A DNA stretch of 64,000 nt from Phoenix dactylifera. Lineage: Eukaryota; Streptophyta; Magnoliopsida; Arecales; Arecaceae. Both the position numbers and the translations under genes were made by a program. Shown here one piece after another: positions 1 to 10,938 of the stretch. The stretch's first letter is position 1, and each line of letters begins with the position of its first letter. The notes beneath the pieces are model-generated. The model saw nothing but the letters and a program-made list of their open reading frames with translations, was not told the DNA's origin and did no database searches. The stretch is from assembly GCF_009389715.1 (NCBI RefSeq), contig NW_024068542.1, forward strand, positions 18,501-82,500, read 5' to 3'.

Positions 1-1230
1 ATTAAAATTTTTTTTTGTTTTTTTTAAAAAAAAAACCTCATTTCTATACATTAATGCGAGAATGCTAAACACACAAGGTATATAAAATCCAAAAAACCCA
101 ATGACTAGTCGGAAGTAATACAAATTTAAGTTCTTTTTATTAAGTCTCTCTTAGGGAGTTGTAAGCTAATTAATACTTTGGAATTTCACTACACACTGGC
201 CGACTCTTCTAAGGTCTAGGCTCGACATTATGTTGAGAGTATGGTAGCAACCTTGGACCCTGATGAATCATACTTATCTAATCCAAAAAAAAAAAAAAAC
301 ATCAATAAAAATGGATTTAGTCAGGAACATCGAAAAGGGCTACCTATTGTCAAAGATCAAGTGGGCTTGTGATGAGGACTCCGAGCATAAGTCCGTAGGG
401 GAGTCTTGATGCCCGACACCTTATGCCAACTGGTGTGAGAGTTGTCGACTGATTGCTCGTTACACGGAGAAATCACCACAAGAGTAAAAGTGCACAATTT
501 ATATATCTTTCTTTAAAAAAAAAAAGAAAAAAAATGTTGTATTGACCGAAAAGACAATAGTGTGAAAGCCGTCGTCGTAAAAATTCGAGTAAACTAGAAT
601 ATTACAGATAAAGCCCGTGAGGTACTAAAGTAAACATCCACAACTCTCGAAATCCTGCAGATAAGATGATTTTGAATCAGTGAGTAGGTCTTTTCGACCA
701 ATCCTTGGAAACTACTAGTATTAACAATATTTTGGAGATCCGAACCCTTAGCTTGTGTACGGTCCAGATTTCACCGAGCACTCCAGTATAAATAAGTCTT
801 ACAACTTCCTAAACGGAAACTTAATGACTTTAACTTAGATTGCATACTAATCTAGAATTTGGGCTGACTTAGTAAATAAAATCGTGTGTGCTTTGAAATT
901 CTTATCATTTATGTATCTTAAATTAGATTTTAATTAAAAAAAAAGTTTTTTTTCTAGCTAGTATGCACTTGGAATTTGAAGTTTCATCAATCAAATTAAA
1001 AAAAAAAAAAAACAACAACAACAACAACAAATTAATCATAACAATAAATGATATTGAAGTTTGTGGGTATCTTCACTGAAAACCCTCACGAGACTATAAC
1101 TCGTCCACTAGGGTAACCTAGGGGTTTAAAGCCTTGTTGCATATGGTAAATACAATCGCGATTCCTGCGAAAGTGAGTTAATTTCTCTTCTATTTTGCTC
1201 GAGAACTAGCAAAATGTAGGTTTGGGGGTG
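1..1230 (+). other. Noncoding 3' region of the leftmost, truncated array unit
   Basis: This is the end of an internal region whose beginning lies outside the window. It corresponds base for base to 6790-8028, 13580-14817 and 20390-21617. It is AT-rich with long A runs, a CAA microsatellite near 1010-1030 and no open frame of note. It ends in a polypurine tract (aggtttgggggtg, about 1217-1230) directly before the LTR. A segment at about 1059-1195 is also conserved in a different Athila family at 60339-60460. Confidence 0.85.
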
Positions 1231-3286
1231 TGATAAGTGCTAATTAATGTACAAATTTATCTATTTTACATAGCACTTATTATTATTGTTATACACATAT
1301 TTTAAATATTAACAGAAGAAAATATGTTTCCCCTCGTCATTTCATTTTAATAAATTATTAGAGGTAATTCAAGTTTGGTTTTAATTTTCTATATCGATTT
1401 AGTTTAATGTGTGTGCAGGTCGAGTCACCCCATTCACGAATTAGTCCCAATCTGTTTCATGTGTGGATTACTTTCTTCCACATGTGCATAAAGCTATCCA
1501 TTCCTTTGTCCACGTCATCTTTCCCGTGTGCACCAGGCTTCCCAACTTAGCAAAACAGAGCCCTCCCAACCTACCCGAGTGGACCCCAACCATCTCTCTA
1601 AAAAATAATAATAATAAAATTCACTCACGCCCGTATTCATCTTCCGCATCATTCTTCTCCTCTTCTCTTCCCCGTTTCGGACCATCTCCCAGCTCAGCCG
1701 TATCCTTCCCTATCCTTCCCAGATTTTCTCCACTATCCAAGCCAATCCAAGCTTCCCAGATGAATCCTCATGCGATTCATCATCCCCCGTATCCAACAAA
1801 TCTCCCAGGCTCAAATCCACACGTTTTTCCTTTGCTTCAAAACAAAGCTCATCTCCCTCCCAGCCGGCCCCAATGCAGCACTGAAACAAGGGAGATTTCC
1901 AAATCGACCCAGCCTCCCGATTCTCGCCATCACCGTCCGCGTCTCCTCCGGATTCAAGATCCCAAATCCCGGATGACCCCGCCTCTTCATCCCACGATGC
2001 AATCCAGCAAATCAGGCGTTCGTCCGAGGCGTCTTCAACGCATCCATGGCGCAATTCAAGTCTGCAGCACATCTCCGGCCATCCGGATTTCCTTCCACAG
2101 CCGAGGCGTCCCAGATCTCAGCTCCCAATCGCGACCAGATCAGCAGAGATCGTGCCGGCACGCCTCACGTCTCCAGCCAGCCACGCATCAGGCATCCACC
2201 TGCATCCCCGCCTCCTCACAGCTGCCGTTCCGAGCGAGATCAGAGATCAACGATCCACTCCTAGCAGTCAAAATCCCAGCATCTCCGCCTCTTCCTCCGC
2301 CGGTGATGCAGCTCGCAGCCGAGATCTAGCTCCGCCATCAACCGCGTGCGTTCCGAGCCGCATCAAGAGCCCAGCCTTCTTTCCGTGATCCCAGCCTCCT
2401 CCGCGTCCGGGCATCCCGTGATCTCACATCCGCATCTCCAGCGCGCTCTCAGTGGATCCATCAAGGGGGAGAATGGGTATAAAGAGGGTGGCCATCGGCT
2501 TGGAAAGGGGGGAGCTCGGTTGAGAAGAAAGAAAACAGGGGAGAACCCTGTTTCGGTGAAGAAGAAGAAGCCACCAGCCGAGAGAAAGAAATAAAAAAAA
2601 GAAGAGAGAGGGGAGGAAAGAGAAGAGTTTGTGTTATTCTGGGAAGAATGAGAGGTGAAGGCTTTTCATTTGAAGATGGAAGGACATCCGGCCACCATGC
2701 GCGGCTGAACACCTAGTCTAGGGCTGGATGAAGCCCTAGCAATGTAACAGGGCATTGTAGTTCTTACTCTTTTAATCTTTTTGGAGTTTGTTTAAATTCT
2801 CATTCTCAATGAAAAATTATTTTATGATGTTTAAATCTTGAGCATGCCATTTACTATTCATGTTGCTAAAGTAGTCTAAGATGATCCATGCCTAGGAAGA
2901 TGAGATGTGCTACACCCTAGATTAGCATACTTAGGTAGACACTTCATGCTATACCGAAGATGGATCTTCCTAAAACTCTTTATGCTTTATTTTATAAGGC
3001 TTGTAGCCAAAATTGCATGCCTCTCCAAAAGATAAGATTAAGAACACAATCCTTGATGCAATGCTATGTGGTGGATTCCAACCCTAGATCTATTTACTTT
3101 GATAAAATTTCAATCCGTACTCATAGTTTGATTTAGTTAAATCAAGTTAGCAAATCCTTCTTGTGATTTATTTTTAAAAGAAAAATAACTTATTCTTCAA
3201 TCCCTGTGGACCGACACCCGTAATCACTATCCTACAGGATACGTGCTATTGCGTGGTTTTATTTTCAAAATTGAAATAACCGATCA
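1231..3286 (+). repeat. LTR 1 of the Athila-like array
   Basis: The LTR starts TGATAAG directly after a polypurine tract and ends CCGATCA five bases before the primer-binding site, so its ends form the inverted repeat TGAT/ATCA. Its length is 2056 bp. The first 50 bp contain a perfect 10-bp inverted repeat (1233-1242 with 1271-1280). The middle (about 1560-2460) is C-rich and CpG-rich, unlike the AT-rich remainder. A TATA box lies at 2478-2483, so U3 probably ends near 2510. Open frames inside it are side effects of the C-rich composition. Confidence 0.93.
2478..2483 (+). promoter_or_regulatory. TATA box of LTR 1
   Basis: TATAAA sits at the end of the GC-rich U3-like part and is conserved in all four LTRs (9272, 16065, 22865). 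Transcription would be expected to start about 30 bp downstream. The position follows from general plant promoter structure; no transcript data are available. Confidence 0.6.
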
Positions 3287-3291
3287 ATTTT

Positions 3292-3309
3292 TGGCGCCGC
3301 TGCCGGGGA
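3292..3309 (+). other. Primer-binding site, tRNA-Asp type (unit 1)
   Basis: TGGCGCCGCTGCCGGGGA matches the complement of the 3' end of plant tRNA-Asp(GUC) with a single T-to-C difference and lies five bases after the LTR end. A tRNA-Asp primer is typical of Athila elements. Confidence 0.9.
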
Positions 3310-3697
3310 TTGCTAGCATAGTTATTTTTCTTATTTAAAAAAAATTATTTAAAAATTAAAAAAAATTAATTAAAATTTTTTTTCTATTATTGTTATTTTT
3401 CTTCTTTTTCTCCCTTACCAATTTTTATTTATTTATTTATTTCTTTTATCAGGAATCGAGAAAGAAAAAAAATCTGGGATGATCAAAAGGAGAACTGCGA
3501 AAAAGAAATGCTGTAGAGGTTTGCAAAAAAAAAAAAAAAAAAAAATCGCTGGAGAAATTCCCTTTGGTAACCTCTAAACTTTTCTTATTTAAATTAATTA
3601 TTGGTTTGAAATTTTGTGGTGATTGTTTGATTTTAATTATAGCAAAATTGTGAATGCATGCTTGATACACATACACAAATCAATTTGCACATAGTAA

Positions 3698-3750
3698 GGG
3701 CAATCACCCCAACAAGATAAGAGCCGGATTTCATCACCGGACTCTTGCCC
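3698..3750 (+). other. Predicted leader RNA hairpin (unit 1)
   Basis: An outer stem GGGCAA (3698-3703) with TTGCCC (3745-3750) encloses an inner stem AGAGCCGG (3720-3727) with CCGG-ACTCT (3737-3745) and a nine-base loop. It lies between primer site and gag, where retroelement packaging signals occur. Identical copies are at 10492-10544 and 17294-17346. The packaging role is inference. Confidence 0.5.
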
Positions 3751-4142
3751 AATTTAGGTGAACTCAATCTCACATAGTGTCACTTTAATTAAAATCAATT
3801 AGACATTGGACCCTAGGGATATTCGAGCTCAATAGGACGAAGATCACCGAAAGTTGCACCAATTTCGCTCTGTGGCTTAGTTGATGTCTAGGCAAGCTTT
3901 GTCCCTATAAGGGAGACAGTTCATCTGTTCGAGGCAAGTGAGTTTTAAGTGGGACCTTTGCGAACGCATCGTGACCCCTCCACTTACCTGGGAGCTTACC
4001 TGGTCAACTCGGTTCATTAGACGGATTGGAGGCTTAGGTGCCCTCTTCAAACCAGTTAAGAGCTGTCTAGTGGTTTCAGGACAAACACAAGGATTGATGT
4101 GTTTATCTTTTATTGCATGCTTGATTGATCAAGTACTAGTGT

Positions 4143-6568
4143 ATGCAAGGTAGTCGTTCTAGAGTACGAAACCTATTACCTTTTGACCCTGAAATAGAAC
4201 GAACCCTTAGGAACATTCGAGCTAAGATCAAAACATTAGGATCATCCCCACCTCTTAAGATGGCTGAAGAACAACCCAAACTCCTGAGGGAATATTTTAC
4301 TCCCACTATTTACACTTCCCCATCTTGCATTCGATTCCTGAGGTAGCAGCTGTACAATATGAAATAAAGTCTAGTGTGATCCAAATGCTTCCATCTTTTT
4401 ATGGGCTCACCAATGAAGATCCATATAAACACCTAGACGAATTCCTTGAGATTTGCACCACTGTCAAGATTCAGAATTTCACTGATGATGCTCTGAAACT
4501 TAGATTATTCCCCTTCTCCCTTAAAGATAGAGCCAAGCAATGGTTGAATTCTTTAGAAGCCAACTCGATTCATTCCTAGGGTCAAATGCAACAAGAATTC
4601 TTAAAAAAATACTTTCCCATAGGAAGAACGAACCAGTTTAGACGTGCTATCACAAGCTTCTCCCAAACTAAGGGAGAAGAATTTCATGAAACTTGGGAGA
4701 GATTTCGGGACCTAATCCGTAAATGCCCACATCATCAAATACCTAAGTGGCAGCTAGTGCAATACTTCTATGACGGATTGACTGAACGAAACCGTCAGAT
4801 GATTGATGCCGCATGTGGGGGGGACATTCATGCTTCAAAATGAGCATGAAGTATGGAAATTATTTGAAATCTAAAATGAAAACTCCCTCCTCCACCATGC
4901 TTCATGTTCTCGTCAAGCACCCCCGAGTTCTCAAAGAAAAGGGATCATTTGTGAAATAAGTCATTCTATGGACCTGTCTAGCAAGGTAGATGCATTGTCC
5001 CATAAGATTGACCAACTGATGATAGGTGGGCATTACATGAACTCTTCCCAAGCACAAGTGTGTACTATTTGTTCTAGCCCATCCCACCCTATTCATGAGT
5101 GCCCTTCAGCGCCCCAATTTCTCCGAACTCGTGCAAGAACAATCAATGCTGCTCAAACACTGCCTAGACCGGGTAATGACCCATTTTCCAATACATATAC
5201 CCGGGATGGGCGAAATCATCCAAACTTTTCTTGGAAGCAGCAAGCTTCGAACACAGCCCAACCCTATTCCCAAAATTTTCAAAATCCTCAGAATTTTCAA
5301 ACCCAACAAAATATTCATCCCTACCGTCCCTCGACTCAATTTCAACACACTTCTCCTCCACCCCAAAGAAACACAGCCTTTGAGGAGAAAGTGTTGAACG
5401 CCCTTCAAGGTTTGGAAACCATTACACAATTAGTGCACTCTCATACGCAATCAATCGCCAAGCTAGAATCCCAAATGGGTCAACTAGCTAATGCACTAAA
5501 CAAGCGAGAGGAAGGAAAGCTTCCAAGCCAACCACTAAGTAATCCTAGGGGATAATACATGGCTCAAGAAAATCAACTAAATGCAATTCATCATGAACAA
5601 GCCAATGCTTTGACTACCCTAAGGAGTGGACGTGTAGTAGACAATAAGATTGGGGACGACAACAATAAGGAAGATGAAGAAGAGGATAGAAATGTGTCAA
5701 ATGAAAAACCTTCTTCTTCTTCTTCACCTAGTCCACCTTCTGCCAAAACTCATATCCCAAAGGCCCCATATCCTGAAGCTCTTACTTCACCCTCTCCATT
5801 TGGCAAAAAGGGAACTTCATTAGAAGAGATGATGGAGGTCTTCAAACAAGTTAAAATTAACCTCCCACTCCTTGATGCCATCAGACAAGTTCCCTCCTAT
5901 GCCAAATTTCTCAAAGACCTTTGTACACAAAAGCGAAAATCTAGGACACATGTGCCTAAAAAGGTCTTCCTAACTGAGCAAGTGAGTTCTATTCTCCAAC
6001 ACAACACCCCTCCAAAATTCAAAGATCCTGGTGCTCCCACCATCTCCTGTGTCTTAGGAAATAATTTCATTGATCGAGCACTCTTAGATCTAGGGGCAAG
6101 TGTCAACCTTTTACCTTATTCAGTTTATGAGAACTTGGTTTAGGTGAGTTAAACCAACCTCGGTATCCCTTCAATTGGCTGATCGATCTGTAAAAACACC
6201 ACGTGGGATAATTGAAGATGTTCTTGTCAAGGTAGATAAATTCTATTTCCAGTAGATTTCATTGTCCTTGATATGGAACATGAGCCCAATCCTAATAAAC
6301 AAATCCCCCGTGATCCTTGGGCGGCCCTTTTTAGCAACAGCCAATGCATGCATCAATTGTAGAACAGGGGTAATGAACATATCATTTGGGAACATGAAGG
6401 TAAAATTAAATGTGTTCAATGCGGCCGACCAACCCGCAAGGGAAATTGAGTGTTTTATGATAGACCAAAATAGATGACCTCATAGAAGGAGATGCAAAAA
6501 CTATCTCACTATGTCTGGCTGAAGACAATAAACTTAGCGCTTGTTGGGAGGCAACCCAATTCTCTTAG
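4143..6568 (+). pseudogene. gag-pro: Broken gag-protease region, array unit 1
   Basis: The reading frame starts with MQGSRSRVRNLL at 4143 and encodes a Ty3/gypsy-type Gag (retrotransposon gag core around YFYDGLTERN and WERFRDLI) followed by an aspartic protease whose active site reads DLGAS. It shares with the other units a TAG at 4577-4579, a +1 frameshift at 5115-5130 and a TAA at 5553-5555. In addition it has private one-base indels: a missing T near 4336, seven instead of six G at 4817-4823, and several in the protease (near 6135, 6165, 6250, 6305 and 6465). Many of these fall in homopolymers. The frame ends at 6568 just after the protease; no reverse transcriptase follows. Confidence 0.85.
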
Positions 6569-8028
6569 ATTTCTTTAACATTGAGGACAATGTTAGGTTT
6601 AGGTTTGGGGATATTTTTAAGTATTTTTTTCATTTTTTGTTTTGTTTGCATCTCTTGCATTCGTTTTCACTTCATAATGTCAGGTTTATCAAAAGAAATA
6701 AAAAAATAAAAAATAAAAATATCTTTTTTAAAAAAAAATGTGTTCATTTTCATTTTTATAAATAATAATAATAATTAAAAAAAATTAATTAAATTTTTTT
6801 TTGTTTTTTTTATAAAAAAAACCTCGTTTCTATACATTAATGCGAGAATGCTAAACACACAAGGTATATAAAATCTAAAAAGCCCAATGACTAGTCGGAA
6901 GTAATACAAATTTAAGTTCTTTTTATTAAAGTCTCTCTTGGGGAGTTGTAAGCTAATTAATACTTTGGAATTTCACTACACACTGGCCGACTCTTCTAAG
7001 GTCTAGGCTCGACATTATGTTGAGAGTATGGTAGCAACCTTGGACCCTGATGAATCATACTTATCTAATCCAAAAAAAAAAAAAAAACATCAATAAAAAT
7101 GGATTTAGTCAGGAACATCGAAAAGGGCTACCTATTGTCAAAGATCAAGTGGGCTTGTGATGAGGACTCCGAGCATAAGTCCGTAGGGGAGTCTTGGATG
7201 CCCGACACCTTATGCCAATTGGTGTGAGAGTTGTCGACTGATTGCTCGTTACAACGGAGAAATCACCACAAGAGTAAAAGTGCACAATTTATATATCTTT
7301 TTTTTAAAAAAAAAAAGAAAAAAAAATGTTGTATTGACCGAAAAAGACAATAGTGTGAAAGCCGTCGTTGTAAAAACTCGAGTAAACTAGAATATTACAG
7401 CATAAAGCCCGTGAGGTACTAAAGTAAACATCCACAACTCTCGAAATCCTGGCAGATAAGATGATTTTGAAATCAGTGAGTAGGTCTTTTCGACCAATCC
7501 TTGGAAACTACTAGTATTAAACAATATTTTGGAGATCCGAACCCTTAGCTTGTGTACGGTCCAGATTTCACCGAGCACTCCAGTATAAATAAGTCTTACA
7601 ACTTCTCCTAAACGGAAACTTAATGACTTTAACTTAGATTGTATACTAATCTAGAATTTGGGCTGACTTAGTAAATAAAACGTGTGTGCTTTGAAATTCT
7701 TATCATTTATGTATCTTAAATTAGATTTTAATTAAAAAAAAAGTTTTTTTTCTAGCTAGTATGCACTTGGAATTTGAAGTTTCATCAATCAAATTAAAAA
7801 AAAAAAAAAAACAACAACAACAACAACAATTATCATAACAATAAATGATATTGAAGTTTGTGGGTATCTTCACTGGAAAACCCTCACGAGACTATAACTC
7901 GTCCACTAGGGTAACCTAGGGGTTTAAAGCCTTGTTGCATATGGTAAATACAATCGCGATTCCTGCGAAAGTGAGTTAATTTCTCTTCTATTTTGCTCGA
8001 GGACTAGCAAAATGTAGGTTTGGGGGTG
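6569..8028 (+). other. Noncoding 3' region and polypurine tract, array unit 1
   Basis: This AT-rich segment separates the protease stop from LTR 2. It opens with a short motif (aacattgaggacaatgtt) that is also found, on the other strand, at 61378-61396 in a second Athila family. In a full Athila this position would hold reverse transcriptase, RNase H and integrase; here they are absent. The polypurine tract is about 8015-8028. Confidence 0.8.
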
Positions 8029-10081
8029 TGATAAGTGCTAATTAATGTACAAATTTATCTATTTTACATAGCACTTATTATTATTGTTATACACATATTT
8101 TAAATATTAACAGAAGAAAATATGTTTCCCCTCGTCATTTCATTTTAATAAATTATTAGCGGTAATTCAAGTTTGGTTTAATTTTCTATATCGATTTAGT
8201 TTAATGTGTGTGCAGGTCGAGTCACCCCATTCACGAATTAGTCCCAATCTGTTTCATGTGTGGATTACTTTCTTCCACATGTGCATAAAGCTATCCATTC
8301 CTTTGTCCACGTCATCTTTTCCCGTGTGCACCAGGCTTCCCAACTTAGCAAAACAGAGCCCTCCCAACCTACCCGAGTGGACCCCAACCATCTCTCTAAA
8401 AAATAATAATAATAAAATTCACTCACGCCCGTATTCATCTTCCGCATCATTCTTCTCCTCTTCTCTTCCCCCGTTTCGGACCATCTCCCAGCTCAGCCGT
8501 ATCCTTCCCTATCCTTCCCAGATTTTCTCCACTATCCAAGCCAATCCAAGCTTCCCAGATGAATCCTCATGCGATTCATCATCCCCCGTATCCAACAAAT
8601 CTCCCAGGCTCAAATCCACACGTTTTTCCTTTGCTTCAAAACAAAGCTCATCTCCCTCCCAGCCGGCCCCAATGCAGCACTGAAACAAGGGAGATTTCCA
8701 AATCGACCCAGCCTCCCGATTCTCGCCATCACCGTCCGCGTCTCCTCCGGATTCAAGATCCCAAATCCCGGATGACCCGCCTCTTCATCCCACGATGCAA
8801 TCCAGCGAATCAGGCGTTCGTCCGAAGCGTCTTCAACGCATCCATGGCGCAATTCAAGTCTGCAGCACATCTCCGGCCATCCGGATTTCCTTCCACAGCC
8901 GAGGCGTCCAGATCTCAGCTCCCAATCGCGACCAGATCAGCAGAGATCGTGCCGGCACGCCTCACGTCTCCAGCCAGCCACGCATCAGGCATCCACCTGC
9001 ATCCCCGCCTCCTCACAGCTGCGTTCCGAGCGAGATCAGAGATCAACGATCCACTCCTAGCAGTCAAAATCCCAGCATCTCCGCCTCTTCCTCCGCCGGT
9101 GATGCAGCTCGCAGCCGAGATCTAGCTCGCCATCAACCGCGTGCGTTCCGAGCCGCATCAAGAGCCCAGCCTTCTTTCCGTGATCCAGCCTCCTCCGCGT
9201 CCGGGCATCCCGTGATCTCACATCCGCATCTCCAGCGCGCTCTCAGTGGATCCATCAAGGGGGAGAATGGGTATAAAGAGGGTGGCCATCGGCTTGGAAA
9301 GGGGGAGAGCTCGGTTGAGAAGAAAGAAACAGGGGAGAACCCCTGTTTCGGTGAAGAAGAAGAAGCCACCAGCCGAGAGAAGAAATAAAAAAAAGAAGAG
9401 AGAGGGAGGAAAGAGAAGAGTTTGTGTTATTCTGGGAAGAATGAGAGGTGAAGGCTTTCATTTGAAGATGGAAGGACATCCGGCACCATGCGCGGCTGAA
9501 CACCTAGTCTAGGGCTGGATGAAGCCCTAGCAATGTAACAGGGCATTGTAGTTCTTACTCTTTTAATCTTTTTGGAGTTTGTTTAAATTCTCATTCTCAA
9601 TGAAAAATTATTTTATGATGTTTAAATCTTGAGCATGCCATTTACTATTCATGTTGCTAAAGTAGTCTAAGATGATCCATGCCTAGGAAGATGAGATGTG
9701 CTACACCCTAGATTAGCATACTTAGGTAGACACTTCATGCTATACCGAAGATGGATCTTCCTAAAACTCTTTATGCTTTTATTTTATAAGGCTTGTAGCC
9801 AAAATTGCATGCCTCTCCAAAAGATAAGATTAAGAACACAATCCTTGATGCAATGCTATGTGGTGGATTCCAAACCCTAGATCTATTTACTTTGATAAAA
9901 TTTCAATCCGTACTCATAGTTTGATTTAGTTAAATCAAGTTAGCAAAATCCTTCTTGTTGATTTATTTTTAAAAGAAAAATAACTTATTCTTCAATCCCT
10001 GTGGACCGACACCCGTAATCACTATCCTACAGGATACGTGCTATTGCGTGGTTTTATTTTCAAAATTGAAATAACCGATCA
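8029..10081 (+). repeat. LTR 2 of the Athila-like array
   Basis: 2053 bp, with the same TGATAAG start, CCGATCA end, 5' inverted repeat, C-rich middle and TATA box (9272-9277) as LTR 1. It differs from LTR 3 and LTR 4 by several single-base indels in short homopolymers and shares some substitutions with LTR 1 rather than with LTRs 3 and 4. Confidence 0.93.
9272..9277 (+). promoter_or_regulatory. TATA box of LTR 2
   Basis: TATAAA in the same position as in LTR 1, after the GC-rich U3-like segment. Confidence 0.6.
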
Positions 10082-10938
10082 ATTTTTGGCGCCGCTGCCG
10101 GGGATTGCTAGCATAGTTATTTTTCTTATTTAAAAAAATTATTTAAAAATTAAAAAAAATTAATTAAAAATTTTTTTCTATTATTGTTATTTTTCTTCTT
10201 TTTCTCCCTTACCAATTTTTATTTATTTATTTATTTCTTTTATCAGGAATCGAGAAAGAAAAAAAATCTGGGATGATCAAAAGGAGAACTGCCGAAAAAG
10301 AAATGCTGTAGAGGTTTGCAAAAAAAAAAAAAAAAAAAAATCGCTGGAGAAATTCCCTTTGTAACCTCTAAACTTTTCTTATTTAAATTAATTATTGGTT
10401 TGAAATTTTGTGGTGATTGTTTGATTTTAATTATAGCAAAATTGTGAATGCATGCTTGATACACATACACAAATCAATTTGCACATAGTAAGGGCAATCA
10501 CCCCAACAAGATAAGAGCCGGATTTCATCACCGGACTCTTGCCCAATTTAGGTGAACTCAATCTCACATAGTGTCACTTTAATTAAAATCAATTAGACAT
10601 TGGACCCTAGGGATATTCGAGCTCAATAGGACGAAGATCACCGAAAGTTGCACCAATTTCGCTCTGTGGCTTAGTTGATGTCTAGGCAAGCTTTGTCCCT
10701 ATAAGGGAGACAGTTCATCTGTTCGAGGCAAGTGAGTTTTAAGTGGGACCTTTGCGAACGCATCGTGACCCCCTCCACTTACCTGGGAGCTTACCTGGTC
10801 AACTCGGTTCATTAGACCGGATTGGAGGCTTAGGTGCCCTCTTCAAACCAGTTAAGAGCTGTCTAGTGGTTTCAGGACAAACACAAGGATTGATGTGTTT
10901 ATCTTTTATTGCATGCTTGATTGATCAAGTACTAGTGT
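10082..10938 (+). other. Primer site and untranslated leader, array unit 2
   Basis: The tRNA-Asp primer site is at 10087-10104. The rest is an AT-rich leader with a run of A at about 10320-10340 and the hairpin at 10492-10544. No gene is visible before the gag start at 10939. Confidence 0.85.

Noticed and set aside
1463..2329. A 288-codon open frame in LTR 1, with shorter relatives in LTRs 2-4 and on both strands
   Set aside because: It lies upstream of the TATA box in C-rich U3 sequence, its frame is broken by one-base indels in the sister LTRs, and the predicted protein is low-complexity Pro/Ser/Arg without a domain.
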